64,000 bases of DNA, taken from contig JADZAS010000016.1 of assembly GCA_020852515.1 (NCBI GenBank), positions 62,001 through 126,000 of the forward strand, given 5' to 3'. A model generated the notes under the pieces. The model saw only the letters and a program-made list of their open reading frames with translations, did not search any database and was not told where the DNA came from. This DNA comes from Phycisphaerales bacterium (GTDB lineage: Bacteria; Planctomycetota; Phycisphaerae; Phycisphaerales; UBA5793). Position 1 is the first letter of the stretch. Every line of letters begins with the position of its first letter. The position numbers and the translations under genes are program-made. Positions 8,380 to 17,700 of the stretch are shown here, piece after piece.

Positions 8380-9309
8380 ATGGGTGAGACGCTGCCGGAC
8401 ATCAATGCCATGCCCCTGGAGCCGGCGTTCCACGCGCTGAATCCCACTGAGTCGCTGCGCACGCTCTTTCGCTTGGCGCGCGAGGAGGATCTTGGCGCAG
8501 TGGGCGACGTGACGACGCAAGCGCTGCTGCTTGGCGGCGAGCGCGTGCAGGCGCAAGTCGTCGCGCGCGGCGCCGGCGTCATCTGCGGCTGGCGCGCGAT
8601 GCCGGCGCTGATCGAAGCCTACTCGAGCGCCTGCTCGGTCGACGCCCTGACGCCCGACGGCGGGGAGATCGATCCGGCCATTGCAGCGGGAATCGTCCGC
8701 GGCCCGCAGAACGATCTGCTGGCGCTCGAACGGCCGATGCTCAATCTGCTCTGCCATCTCAGCGGCATCGCCACGCTCACGCAGCGCTTCGTCCGTGCCG
8801 TCAGCGCCACCGACGCGCGCATTTTCGACACGCGCAAGACGACGCCCGGTTGGCGCGGGCTTGAGAAATACGCCGTGCGCTGCGGCGGCGGATTCTGCCA
8901 TCGCCTTGGCTTGTATGACGCCGTGCTCGTAAAAGACAATCATCTCGCGGCCGTGAATCCTTCGGAACTCACTCTCTGGCTCAGCGAGCGGCTCAGCCAG
9001 GCCCGCGGGCAGTTCGCGCTTCGATTCGTCGAGGTTGAGGTGGACTCGCTCGACCAGTTGCGCGCGGTTCTGGCCTGCTCGCCGGGCATCGTTGACGTCA
9101 TTCTGCTCGACAACATGGCGCCGGCTGACATGCTCCGGGCGGCGGCGCTGCGCGATGATCTCAATAGGAGCGTCGAACTCGAAGCATCGGGCGGAGTAAC
9201 ACTCGACACCATCGGCGCGATCGCCGCCAGCGGAGTCGATCGCATCGCCATCGGCGCCTTGACGCACTCGGCTGCGCATCTCGATCTGGGCCTGGACTTT
9301 CTACCGTGA
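8380..9309 (+). CDS. nadC: Nicotinate-nucleotide pyrophosphorylase (carboxylating), quinolinate phosphoribosyltransferase
   Basis: 309 aa. NadC makes nicotinate mononucleotide from quinolinate and PRPP in de novo NAD synthesis. Diagnostic segments are the N-terminal EEDLGAVGDVTTQAL, the NLLCHLSGIATLTQRFV helix, DTRKTTPGWRGLEKYAVRCGGG (PRPP and quinolinate-binding Arg/Lys), LYDAVLVKDNHL, VEVEVDSLDQLRA, and the C-terminal LEASGGVTLDTIGAIAASGVDRIAIGALTHS. The usual GGGxNHR has Cys in place of Asn (GGGFCHR). The N-terminus is about 20 residues longer than many homologues; an internal ATG at 8410 is an alternative. The last bases overlap the birA start (GTGA), indicating coupled expression. Confidence 0.93.
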   Translation: MGETLPDINAMPLEPAFHALNPTESLRTLFRLAREEDLGAVGDVTTQALLLGGERVQAQVVARGAGVICGWRAMPALIEAYSSACSVDALTPDGGEIDPAIAAGIVRGPQNDLLALERPMLNLLCHLSGIATLTQRFVRAVSATDARIFDTRKTTPGWRGLEKYAVRCGGGFCHRLGLYDAVLVKDNHLAAVNPSELTLWLSERLSQARGQFALRFVEVEVDSLDQLRAVLACSPGIVDVILLDNMAPADMLRAAALRDDLNRSVELEASGGVTLDTIGAIAASGVDRIAIGALTHSAAHLDLGLDFLP

Positions 9310-10067
9310 GCGAGCCTGCGCATCAGATTGAGGTCGCTCGCTGGCGCCGAGCGCTGGCGCCGCTCGTGCAGCAACCCGACTCCATCGTTGATCGGATCGT
9401 CGTGCTGGACGAAACGCCCTCGACGCAGGATGAATGCCGCCGCCTCACCGATCGACCGGGACTGCTGGTGACGGCGCTGAGGCAGACCGCCGGCCGCGGC
9501 CGGCTCGGCCGGCAATGGGCGGACGATCGCGGCGAAGGTGTGGCGCTGACCATCGCCGTCGCCCCGCAACCTCCCGAGCGCCTCTCGGTCGCATCGGCCA
9601 TCGCCGCGTGCGAGGCGGCCGAGCGCTTCGTGGGCAGACGCCTGAGTATCCGCTGGCCCAATGACATCATGGCCAGCGGTCGCAAACTCGCCGGCATTCT
9701 CATCGAGCAGCACGGGCCGCTCGCACTCATCGGCATCGGCGTCAATGTGAACCAGCCCGCCTGGCCCGAGAGCCTTGAAGAGATCGCCATCAGTCTGAGG
9801 GAGTTGCTGGATTCTCCACAGGACCGAATCACGGTAATACACCGCATCGTGAGTCAACTCGGCGACGCACTCGGACGCGATGACGATCGACTGACCGCCG
9901 CGTTTCAGGATCGCGATCTGCTCGCCGGCACCACGCAGCACTTCACGATCGGTCGCGAGCGCATTACAGGCACAGTGGAGCGGATTGATCCGCTTCGGGG
10001 CCTGCTCGTGCGGACAGTACACGGCCAGCGCTTTCTACCGGCGGCGACGACTTCCCTGGCGCGCTGA
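9306..10067 (+). CDS. birA: Biotin--[acetyl-CoA-carboxylase] ligase
   Basis: 253 aa from a GTG overlapping the nadC stop by 4 nt. The catalytic domain of biotin protein ligase is clear: DETPSTQDECRRL, GRGRLGRQWADDRGEG (the biotinyl-AMP binding loop, GRGRxGRxW), SIRWPNDIMASGRKLAGILIE (Lys that contacts biotin) and GIGVNVNQPAWP, with a C-terminal SH3-like domain near residues 205-250. There is no N-terminal helix-turn-helix, so this is a monofunctional class I ligase rather than a BirA repressor. It attaches biotin to the carboxyl carrier protein in the cytoplasm. Pairing with nadC suggests a cofactor operon. Confidence 0.93.
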   Translation: MSEPAHQIEVARWRRALAPLVQQPDSIVDRIVVLDETPSTQDECRRLTDRPGLLVTALRQTAGRGRLGRQWADDRGEGVALTIAVAPQPPERLSVASAIAACEAAERFVGRRLSIRWPNDIMASGRKLAGILIEQHGPLALIGIGVNVNQPAWPESLEEIAISLRELLDSPQDRITVIHRIVSQLGDALGRDDDRLTAAFQDRDLLAGTTQHFTIGRERITGTVERIDPLRGLLVRTVHGQRFLPAATTSLAR

Positions 10068-10070
10068 ACG

Positions 10071-11666
10071 TCACGGAAACATGTGCATCACCAGATTCGA
10101 CACGTTGCAGTCGGTCCGCTCCAGCGCCTGCAGCAGCACGGTGCGGCCGGCGAGCCCGCCCGGCACATTCGCGCTCAGTCGGGCGTTGCCCAAACCGTCG
10201 GCGATAGCCGTCCCCGCGATCTGCACATTGCGGATGCTGATCACCACGCCGGGACAGCCGGGCACGGACATCGAGCCGCCGCTGAATCCATAGCCGAACT
10301 GAATGCGGTTACCCGGCGCTGCGCCGTTTGCGACAAGCCTGTTTCGCGCACCGGCGCTGCCGGGATCGGGCGTCTGGAGCGTCAGTCCGCCGGAGATGAG
10401 GTAGCACTTGCCCGCGCGGAATCCGTTGCTCGGGTTGTACGCGGCGGTCACGAAAAAGTCGAGACGACCGTCGCCATCCACGTCACCGATTCCATGGGCG
10501 TCAAAGCCGAAGCCCTCGCCCGCCGTCGTACTGGTGAAGGATCGGATGACGGTGCCATCGGCGCCGGAGATGATGTCCGCCTTGCCGGCGTTGATGGCGC
10601 CTTCGTCGTTGACCCAGCCGCAGATGATCAGATCACCCCGGCCGTCGAAATTGACGTCGCTGCACCCGCGCCCGATGCCATACCCTTCGCCCGCGGCGGC
10701 GCCGGTGAGCGTGAGCAGGCGCGAGCCATCGACCCCGCTGAAAACGTACGCCTTACCCGTTCCGGTTCCATGCGTGTTGTCGCTGAAGTCGGCGACGTAG
10801 AGATCGCCGACGAGATCGCCATTCGTGTCGCCGACTCCCGCCACAAAGAACTGGCCGAATCCGACCGCCGTCGAATCCGGAATCATCTCGAAGCGCCGCG
10901 CCTGCTCCTTCACGGAGAACAGATACGCCCGGCCGCGATTGCTCGGCCCCGCCGCCGGCGCCCCGACGATCAGATCATCAAACCCGTCACCGGTGACATC
11001 GCCGGCGTCGGCCGCGGAGTTGCCGAAGCGATCGCCGGCATCCACGCCGTCGATCGTCCAGAACACCGTCGCGCCGTCGATCCCGGAGATGATGTACACG
11101 CAACCGGCGTCAGCGCCGCCTGCGTCATGCCCATCAGCACCGACGGCAAGGTCATCGTGTCCGTCGCCGTTGAGGTCGCCGACGCCGCAGACCGCCGATC
11201 CGAACCGATCTCCCGCCGAACCGATCCGGATGGAGTGAATGAGACGCCCGTCGGCGCCGGAGTAAACGTAAGCGCGCCCGATGCCGCCGGCGGCGGGCGC
11301 CCCCGAAATCACGTCGTTCTTTCCGTCGTTGTCCACGTCGCCGGCATCGCGCGCGGCGATTCCGTTCTGATCGCCGGCGACGCCATCCCAGCGGAGCATC
11401 TCTGCTCCGGTCCGACCGGAATAGACGTAGACGCGTCCCGCGCCGGCCCCGCCTGCGGAATTGAACGGTGCCGTGACAATCACTTCGTCAGCGCCGTCGC
11501 CGTCGACGTCGAGCAGCGGCGCCGACACCCAGCCAAACTGGTCATTGGCTGCTTCACCAACGAACTGGTGGATCACGCGCGTCGACTCGACGAACTGAGC
11601 CAAAGTGGACCGGCACGGAATCGCCGCCACTATCAGCCCGAACACGGGAACCAGAAAAACTCGCAT
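10071..11666 (-). CDS. Secreted FG-GAP repeat (integrin-alpha-like) protein
   Basis: 531 aa from an ATG preceded by GAGGAGAGGAG. A Sec signal peptide is visible (hydrophobic residues 3-19, cleavage near LAQ-FV at about 24). Residues 30-430 contain about seven FG-GAP blades of the pattern GDVNGDGxDDLIVGAP then GRAYVFSG, with DxDxDG calcium loops. The last 100 residues form a separate C-terminal domain, roughly NRLVANGAAPGNRIQFGYG to SNLVMHMFP, with a few conserved Cys; this tail also looks like a planctomycete extracellular protein. It has the same repeat family as the partial gene at the left edge but no LEPR motif or fibronectin domains. Function unknown, probably surface or extracellular. 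Confidence 0.88.
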   Translation of the reverse strand: MRVFLVPVFGLIVAAIPCRSTLAQFVESTRVIHQFVGEAANDQFGWVSAPLLDVDGDGADEVIVTAPFNSAGGAGAGRVYVYSGRTGAEMLRWDGVAGDQNGIAARDAGDVDNDGKNDVISGAPAAGGIGRAYVYSGADGRLIHSIRIGSAGDRFGSAVCGVGDLNGDGHDDLAVGADGHDAGGADAGCVYIISGIDGATVFWTIDGVDAGDRFGNSAADAGDVTGDGFDDLIVGAPAAGPSNRGRAYLFSVKEQARRFEMIPDSTAVGFGQFFVAGVGDTNGDLVGDLYVADFSDNTHGTGTGKAYVFSGVDGSRLLTLTGAAAGEGYGIGRGCSDVNFDGRGDLIICGWVNDEGAINAGKADIISGADGTVIRSFTSTTAGEGFGFDAHGIGDVDGDGRLDFFVTAAYNPSNGFRAGKCYLISGGLTLQTPDPGSAGARNRLVANGAAPGNRIQFGYGFSGGSMSVPGCPGVVISIRNVQIAGTAIADGLGNARLSANVPGGLAGRTVLLQALERTDCNVSNLVMHMFP

Positions 11667-11697
11667 GAAGTCTCCTCTCCTCTCATAAAGGGCCTGC

Positions 11698-11719
11698 AGA
11701 GCCGCCGCACGGCGGCTCT
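11698..11719. repeat. 9-bp inverted repeat in the 11667-11848 intergenic region
   Basis: AGAGCCGCC and GGCGGCTCT flank the tetraloop GCAC, a perfect stem. There is no T-run on either side, so it is not a standard terminator. It lies in the leader or promoter region of the secreted FG-GAP gene and upstream of cdsA. Confidence 0.5.
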
Positions 11720-11848
11720 GTCCTACATGATGTAGTTGATGCCGCCGCCTGTCCTGAAAGCTCTGATTTCCGCAAAAAACGATGCGCCGCCAACCGCCTC
11801 CCTCCGGGGCACTCCGCGGGGCGACGCTCCTCAGGCCCCCGCTATCCT

Positions 11849-12784
11849 TTGCCCTTGCTCCGATACCGAATCATCTTCGGGTCGCTGTTCATCGTGCTGG
11901 TCGGGTTCGTTTTCTGGGCCGACGACCGGCTCGATCGCATCGCGCTGAGCGGATTCTGGAGCGAACTGTTCAATGACCGCCAGTACCTGCCCTCTGGCCT
12001 GGCGCTGTTCGCGCTGTGCCTGGCGATCGTGCCGATCGCGGCGTGGGAACTGACGCAGATTCTGCGGGCCAACGACATCCGGTCCCGGACCTGGCTCAAC
12101 TGCGCCGCCGCCGAACTCGGCCTGATCATCCACTTCGCCATGCCCTACACCGCGAACGCCGCGCAAGCGGTCGCCATCGTGGGCACGATCATGGTCGCCA
12201 TGTTCATCGGCTCGCTCGTGTACCACAGCCGCGAACGCCGCGTCGAGGGCGTGGTGGCGGCGGCAGGCGGCACGATGTTCGCCATGATCTACCTCGGGTT
12301 CATGTTCGGCTTCCTCATCGCGATCCGCCGGTGGGAGTCGGCCTGGGTCGTCGCCGCCATTATCGTGATCACCAAGTGCTGCGATATCGGCGCCTATTTC
12401 ACGGGCCGGACCATCGGCCGCCACAAACTCATCGTCTGGCTCAGCCCCGGCAAGACGTGGGAAGGACTTGCCGGCGGAGTGGCGCTTTCGGTGATCGCCG
12501 CCTCGCTGCTCGCGTGGTGGGGCCGTTCGATCGAACCCGCGATCGTCGGCAACGGCCCGGCGTACGACTTTGCCTTCGGCCCCGTCGAGGCGGCCCTGGG
12601 CGGGGCGGCGCTGGCGCTGGTGGGACAGGCGGGCGATCTCATCGCCAGCCTGCTCAAACGCGACGCGGGGATCAAAGACTCATCGAGCCTGCTGCCGGGC
12701 TTCGGAGGGGTGCTCGATGTCATCGACTCGCCGCTGCTTGCCGGGCCGGTGGCCTATTGGCTGCTGACTCTGGCCAACCGCTGA
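11849..12784 (+). CDS. cdsA: Phosphatidate cytidylyltransferase (CDP-diglyceride synthase)
   Basis: 311 aa from TTG at 11849; a second TTG six nt later (11855) would give the more typical N-terminus MLRYRIIFG. No ATG is available. The protein has about eight membrane segments and the CdsA signature near the C-terminus: SPGKTWEGLAGG, GQAGDLIASLLKRDAGIKDSS and LLPGFGGVLDVIDSPLLAGP. Compared with the usual PGHGGxLDRxDS, His is Phe and Arg is Val, but the KRxxxxKD metal-binding core is intact. It makes CDP-diacylglycerol from phosphatidate and CTP at the inner membrane, the entry to phosphatidylglycerol, cardiolipin and related lipids. Confidence 0.9.
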   Translation: MPLLRYRIIFGSLFIVLVGFVFWADDRLDRIALSGFWSELFNDRQYLPSGLALFALCLAIVPIAAWELTQILRANDIRSRTWLNCAAAELGLIIHFAMPYTANAAQAVAIVGTIMVAMFIGSLVYHSRERRVEGVVAAAGGTMFAMIYLGFMFGFLIAIRRWESAWVVAAIIVITKCCDIGAYFTGRTIGRHKLIVWLSPGKTWEGLAGGVALSVIAASLLAWWGRSIEPAIVGNGPAYDFAFGPVEAALGGAALALVGQAGDLIASLLKRDAGIKDSSSLLPGFGGVLDVIDSPLLAGPVAYWLLTLANR

Positions 12785-12833
12785 AATCCGGGCTCGGCGG
12801 AACATGTTTCCGATGCCCAGCGGGCGGGGCGGC

Positions 12834-12839
12834 TATTAT
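12834..12839 (+). promoter_or_regulatory. -10-like TATTAT directly before the zinc-ribbon coiled-coil gene
   Basis: TATTAT ends 6 nt before the ATG at 12846, which would place transcription initiation at the start codon. This supports 12846 over the internal ATG at 12870. Confidence 0.4.
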
Positions 12840-12845
12840 CCCCAT

Positions 12846-13634
12846 ATGGAAGTCGCGGAGCCGCAAACGATGTCGATCACGGACAAACTCCTGAGCCTCT
12901 ATCGGATTGATCAGCAGATTCAGGGTTTGACCACACGCGTAAACGCCGCCCGCCGCTACTACGAAGCGCAGCAGCGGCAACTGACCGAACTCGAATCCCG
13001 CCGCAGCGCCGCCCAGACGCAGGCGAGGCAGCTCTCCGCCACCGCCGCCAACCTCGAAACCGACGTCAAGGGCCTCGACCAGCGCATCGAAGAACTTCGC
13101 AAGCGCATGAACGAAGCCCAGTCGGCCAAGGAATACAAAGCCGTCCTCACCGAACTCAACACCGTCAAGGCCGACCGCGAGCGCATCGAAACCGAGGCGA
13201 TCGAATCGCTGAGCAAGGTGGACGCGATGAACGCGCAGATCGCGGAAATCGAAGCCGAGATCGAGCAGCGGCGCAAGGTTCACGACGTGGCTGCCCAGCA
13301 ACTCGACTCGGAAAAGGGCGAGATCGCCAGTCGGCTCGAAGAACTGAAGTCGAGGCGTACTCAGGCCGCCGCCGCCGTGCCCGCCGAAGCCATGGCCGAG
13401 TTCGAGCAGTTGGCGCGGCGTAACGAAGGCGAAGCGATGGCGGAGATCATCGAAGAGGATCGCCGGCGTCAGGAGTACTGCTGCGGCGCGTGCAACATGA
13501 CGGTCCCGGTGGAAGTGGTCAGCGTGCTGCTCAGCCGCGCCACCACGGCGAACTGCCCTTCCTGCCGCCGCATTCTGTACTTGTCCGAGGAACTGCGGGG
13601 CGAATTCGACCGGCGCTTCGCGGGTCGATCCTGA
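12846..13634 (+). CDS. Coiled-coil protein with C-terminal C4 zinc ribbon (CT398/DUF164-like)
   Basis: 262 aa from the ATG at 12846 (an ATG at 12870, MSITDKLLSLYRIDQQ, is possible). Residues 15-210 form a long heptad-rich antiparallel coiled coil containing the family hallmark MNEAQSAKEYKAVLTELNTVKADRE. The C-terminal 55 residues carry a zinc ribbon, CCGACNMTVPVE then CPSCRRILYLSEE (two CxxC knuckles). This is the zf-RING_7/CT398 family, found widely next to type III or flagellar genes or near Nif3-like genes; its molecular role is not established, with nucleic-acid or chaperone functions proposed. No functionally linked neighbour is obvious here. Confidence 0.85.
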   Translation: MEVAEPQTMSITDKLLSLYRIDQQIQGLTTRVNAARRYYEAQQRQLTELESRRSAAQTQARQLSATAANLETDVKGLDQRIEELRKRMNEAQSAKEYKAVLTELNTVKADRERIETEAIESLSKVDAMNAQIAEIEAEIEQRRKVHDVAAQQLDSEKGEIASRLEELKSRRTQAAAAVPAEAMAEFEQLARRNEGEAMAEIIEEDRRRQEYCCGACNMTVPVEVVSVLLSRATTANCPSCRRILYLSEELRGEFDRRFAGRS

Positions 13635-13762
13635 AGCCGCGCGACCGAATCGGCCTGCGGCCCGACTCACCAGGCGGCGCCTTTGACGCTATCATGGGCT
13701 GCATTTGAACTGACCCGGCGCTGACACCGGCGCCGACTTTGAGCACCGCGGAGACGCACGAG

Positions 13763-14341
13763 ATGTCCACCGTTGCCCACGAGGGCTACTTCACCAGCAT
13801 GTACCAGATGATGAAGAGCATCCTCATCGGGATGCGCATCACGATCAAGTACTGCTTCAGCCCGGTCGTCACCATCCAGTACCCCTTTGAGCGCATCAGT
13901 TTCGCCCCGCGCTACCGCGGCATTCACGAGTTCGAAGCGGAAAAGTGCATCGCCTGCGACATGTGCGCCAAGGCCTGCCCCGTGGACTGCATCTACATCG
14001 ACAAGTCCGCCCCCCGCAAGATCGACAAGAAGACGGGCACGGCCACGGGCGGCGACCTGCTCCGCTACGCCATCGACTATCAGAAGTGCATGTTCTGCGG
14101 CCTGTGCACCGAGCCCTGCCCCACGGATTGCATCCACATGGGCAAGAACCACGACCTGTCCGCCTACTCGCGCGACGACATGATCGTCGAGTTCGCCGAA
14201 CTCGACAAAAAGGGCCTTCGCACGCCGATGCCTCTCTGGATGGAGCGCAACGCCCCCACCATCCCCTGGGTGGCCAGCGAGAAGGCGCGGCTTGAGCGCG
14301 GCGAGATCGCCACCACCGAGGCGGACATCCCCGAGCTTTAA
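13763..14341 (+). CDS. nuoI: NADH-quinone oxidoreductase subunit I (2x[4Fe-4S] ferredoxin)
   Basis: 192 aa from the ATG at 13763 (a TTG at 13739 is less likely). Two eight-iron ferredoxin motifs are visible: CIACDMCAKACPVDC near residue 65 and CMFCGLCTEPCPTDC near 110, each Cx2Cx2Cx3C, followed by the NuoI-type continuation CIHMGKNHDLSAYSRDDMIVE. The N-terminal ITIKYCFSPVVTIQYPFERISFAPRYRG is the amphipathic membrane-contact segment of NuoI. It passes electrons between iron-sulphur clusters of complex I toward quinone. No other nuo gene is adjacent, so either the complex I genes are dispersed or this is an isolated paralogue. Confidence 0.88.
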   Translation: MSTVAHEGYFTSMYQMMKSILIGMRITIKYCFSPVVTIQYPFERISFAPRYRGIHEFEAEKCIACDMCAKACPVDCIYIDKSAPRKIDKKTGTATGGDLLRYAIDYQKCMFCGLCTEPCPTDCIHMGKNHDLSAYSRDDMIVEFAELDKKGLRTPMPLWMERNAPTIPWVASEKARLERGEIATTEADIPEL

Positions 14342-14723
14342 ACAGCCCCTCCCGACCGACCCGGCGCCGCCGCGCTTTTTCCTGCGCTCCGGCCGGGGGC
14401 CGCGCCGAGCGGGAAGCGGCGGCGGCAAAAATCAGCGAAAAGCGCGCGCTTTGCGCACAGACCGGCCCGCGGGTCCATCCGGAAACCTGTGCGACTAAGG
14501 ACTTGCATCCCAGCCTTGAAGGTGGTAGCCTTTCGTCCGCAAACGGGGTGGGTGCTTCGGTCGCAGCGCCGTCCCGTGTTGAGGAGAAGAGTTGGAGATC
14601 ACGACCCGGGTCAGGGTCGCGATCGGTTTTCGCCGTTGCCTCGCAGCAAAGAGTTCGGTCCGCGTCCAGTCGCTTTCGACGGGCGAACCTGACGGGACCA
14701 CCACTGAAGGGACATCAGCCACT
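14342..14723. other. 382-bp intergenic region before the secretin gene
   Basis: No convincing gene. A near-palindrome (GCGAAAAGCG / CGCGCTTTGCGC, about 14436-14457) and a weak promoter candidate, TTGCAT at 14503-14508 and TAGCCT at 14526-14531 with 17-bp spacing, are the only structures seen. In-frame codons from 14592 extend into the secretin but precede its signal peptide, so they are probably untranslated leader. Confidence 0.4.
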
Positions 14724-17700
14724 ATGAATCAGCAGAGCACCCCCCACTGGCTTCGTCTGTGCACGCTTGGCCTTTCGATGTTCGTCGGGTCCACCGCGCT
14801 GGCGACCCCGCCGCAGCCGACTGCCGATGAACTGTTTACCGAAGGCAGCAACCTGTACCTGCAGGATCGCGTGCTCGAAGCAAGGGAACTGCTGCTTCGC
14901 GTCGATCTCACGCAACTCGAACGCGCCAAGCGCCAGCAGTTGCTCGCCACCATTGATGAGATCGACAATCGCCTGCGCCAGATGCCCGAGTCGGAACTGC
15001 GCCTGATGAAGGCGCAACTCGCGATGTCGAGCCAGGACTACCGCACCGCCACGTCGCACCTCGAAGCCATCCGCAAACTCGACTCGGCCTCGGTCGAGCA
15101 GAAGTCCCAGGCGGCGGCCATGCTCGGCGACGTCAAGACCGCGCAGGAGCAACTCGCGCCGCGAATCACCATGGTGCTGCAGAAGGCGATGTCCGACTTC
15201 GACGCGGGCAACTACGGCCAGGCCAAGGCCGGCCTCAACTTCGTGTACAACTCCGGCGTGCAGCTCGATCTCGATCAGCAGACCGACCTGAGCCGCTACA
15301 TCGCCGATCTGACTTCGCTCGAAGCGCAGCGCGGCCGGTTCACTACGCCGGTCGTCAACGCCGGCGTCATGCAGGACCAGCCGCCCGAGGAACCCGCGAC
15401 CGAGCCGCAGGAGCCCGCCGAAGAACCGGTTCAGGAGCCGGCGCAGGATGACAACCGCACCGATGATCTGATCTACCAGGCGCAGCAGGCGCAGGCGAAG
15501 ATCAATCTCGATCAGGCCCAGCAGGCGTACGCCGCCGGCAACTACGCCGCCGCCGAAGAACTCTTCAAGCGCGTGCTCGCCGTGCAGCCCGACAACGAGG
15601 CGGCCAGACAGGGCCTGCAGAACGCCCAGGACATGCTCAATCAGGGCGGGCCGCTGCGCGACGTGACGCAGACGACGAAGATTCAGCACGATCAGTTGAT
15701 CGCCGAGTTCAACAACCTGATGGAGCAGGCGCGGCAGGCGCTGGCCCAGGGCGATTTCTCGATGGCCAACAGCCTCGTCACCCAGGCCAAGATCCGCGTC
15801 GACGAAGGCCGGGCCGTGCTTGCCAGCCAAGAGCGCGAAGACCTGCGCAACCGCGCCCTCGATCTGGCCCAGAACATCGAAACGGCCCGCCGCGAAACGG
15901 AGCTGCGCGATATTCAGGAGACGGCACTGGAGGCCCAGATAGCCCAACAGGAAAATCAGCGCCGCATCGAAATGGAGCGCCAGCAGAAGATCGCCGAGCG
16001 CCTGCTCTCGATTCGCAAGCTGCAGGCGGCCCAGCGCTACGACGAAGCGCTGCTCGAAGTCCGCACGCTGCTCTTCGAGGATCCGGGCAACCCTGCCGGC
16101 CTCATCCTCCGCGACACGCTCGAAGACCTGCGCAACCTGCGCCGCTGGGATGAACTGAACCGCGACCAGGCGATTCGCTCGTCGACCAATTCACTCAACC
16201 TGCTCGAAGCAACGCTCATCTCCAACGACATCGTCGAATATCCGCTGGACTGGCCGGCGCTGAGCCTCCGCCGTAGCGACTTTGCGTACAACGACAGCGA
16301 GGCCGACCGCCGGGTCTACAACGCCCTGGCGCGGCAGCGGGCCAACGTCGAGTTCCGCGGCACGCCGGTCGGCGACGTCATCGACTGGATCGAGCAGGTG
16401 GCCAACATCAACGTGGACGTCGATTGGAAATCGCTCGAGCAGAACTTCATCGACCGCAATATGCCCATCAACCTGCGCCTCAACGATCAGGTGAACCTGC
16501 AGGTGGTGCTCGAGCGCACGCTGGCCCAACTCGGTGACGCCTCCACCCAGCCGCGCTACGACGTGCGCGACGGCATTCTGACGATCTCGACGAAGGAAAA
16601 ACTCGCCGCCAACCCGATCACGCACCTCTACCCGATTGGCGATCTGCTCGTCAACGTCCCACACTTCGACAATGCCAAGAGTTTCGATCTCGAATCCAAA
16701 CTTGAAAAGCGGAACCAGCGTGACCAGGGCCTCAAGGCGGCTCTGTTCGGCTCGGACGAAGTCGAGAAGTACGACCGCGGCCGGGACAAGCGCGAGGAAC
16801 TGCTCGAAAAGATCCGCGAAGTCATCACGACCACGGTGGACAGCGGTTCGTGGCAGATCAACGGCGGCGACGTCGGCACGATCCAGTCCATCGACTCGAA
16901 CCTGATCATCAAGACCACCGCCTCGAATCACCGGCAGATTTCCGATCTGCTCACCAAACTCCGCGAGATCCGGTCGATCCAGATCAACGTCGATTCGCGC
17001 TTCCTCATCGTCAACGAAGACTACTTCGAGCAGGTCGGCATCGACCTGGACATCTACTTCGGCGGCGATGAGTACAACCAGGCGTCGAAAATCGATCCGA
17101 ATCTGTACCCCATCGACATGTTCCGAAGTCTGCAGACCGGCAACCTGTCGCCGTTCCCGCAGCGGCAGTTCGGAAGCCTGAACTTTGTGCCGACGGGTGA
17201 AATCAACAACGGCCGCGAAACCATTGAGATCCAGTTCGGGCCCATTCAGAATCTCCCTCGCTCCACGTGGTCGCCGTCGGCTGCTCAGAACAACACGCTG
17301 GACATTGCGCGCAGCATCTTCAACCCCGGCGGCGACAGCATGGCGGCCGACGTCATCGCCGGCAATCCGGCGTTCAGCTACGGCATCTCCTTCCTCAACG
17401 ACCTGCAGGTGGACCTGCTCATTCAGGCGACCCAGGCCGACCGGCGCAACATTCAGTTGACTTCGCCCAAACTGACCTTCTTCAACGGCCAGCGAGCCTT
17501 CGTGCAGGTGACGACCAGCCGCTTCTTCGTCTCCGACCTGCAGCCGGTGGTCGGCGACTCGTCGGCGGGTCTCGATCCGGACCTGACGGCCGCCAACGAA
17601 GGCGTGGTGCTCGACGTCGAGGGCACCGTGTCGGCGGACCGCCGCTATGTGACGCTGACCGTCCTGACGAGCCTGGCCGACATCGTGGACATCACCAATA

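Noticed and set aside
14436-14457. Near-palindrome GCGAAAAGCG/CGCGCTTTGCGC as a terminator after nuoI
   Set aside because: No T-run follows and pairing is imperfect; kept only as a note in the intergenic entry.
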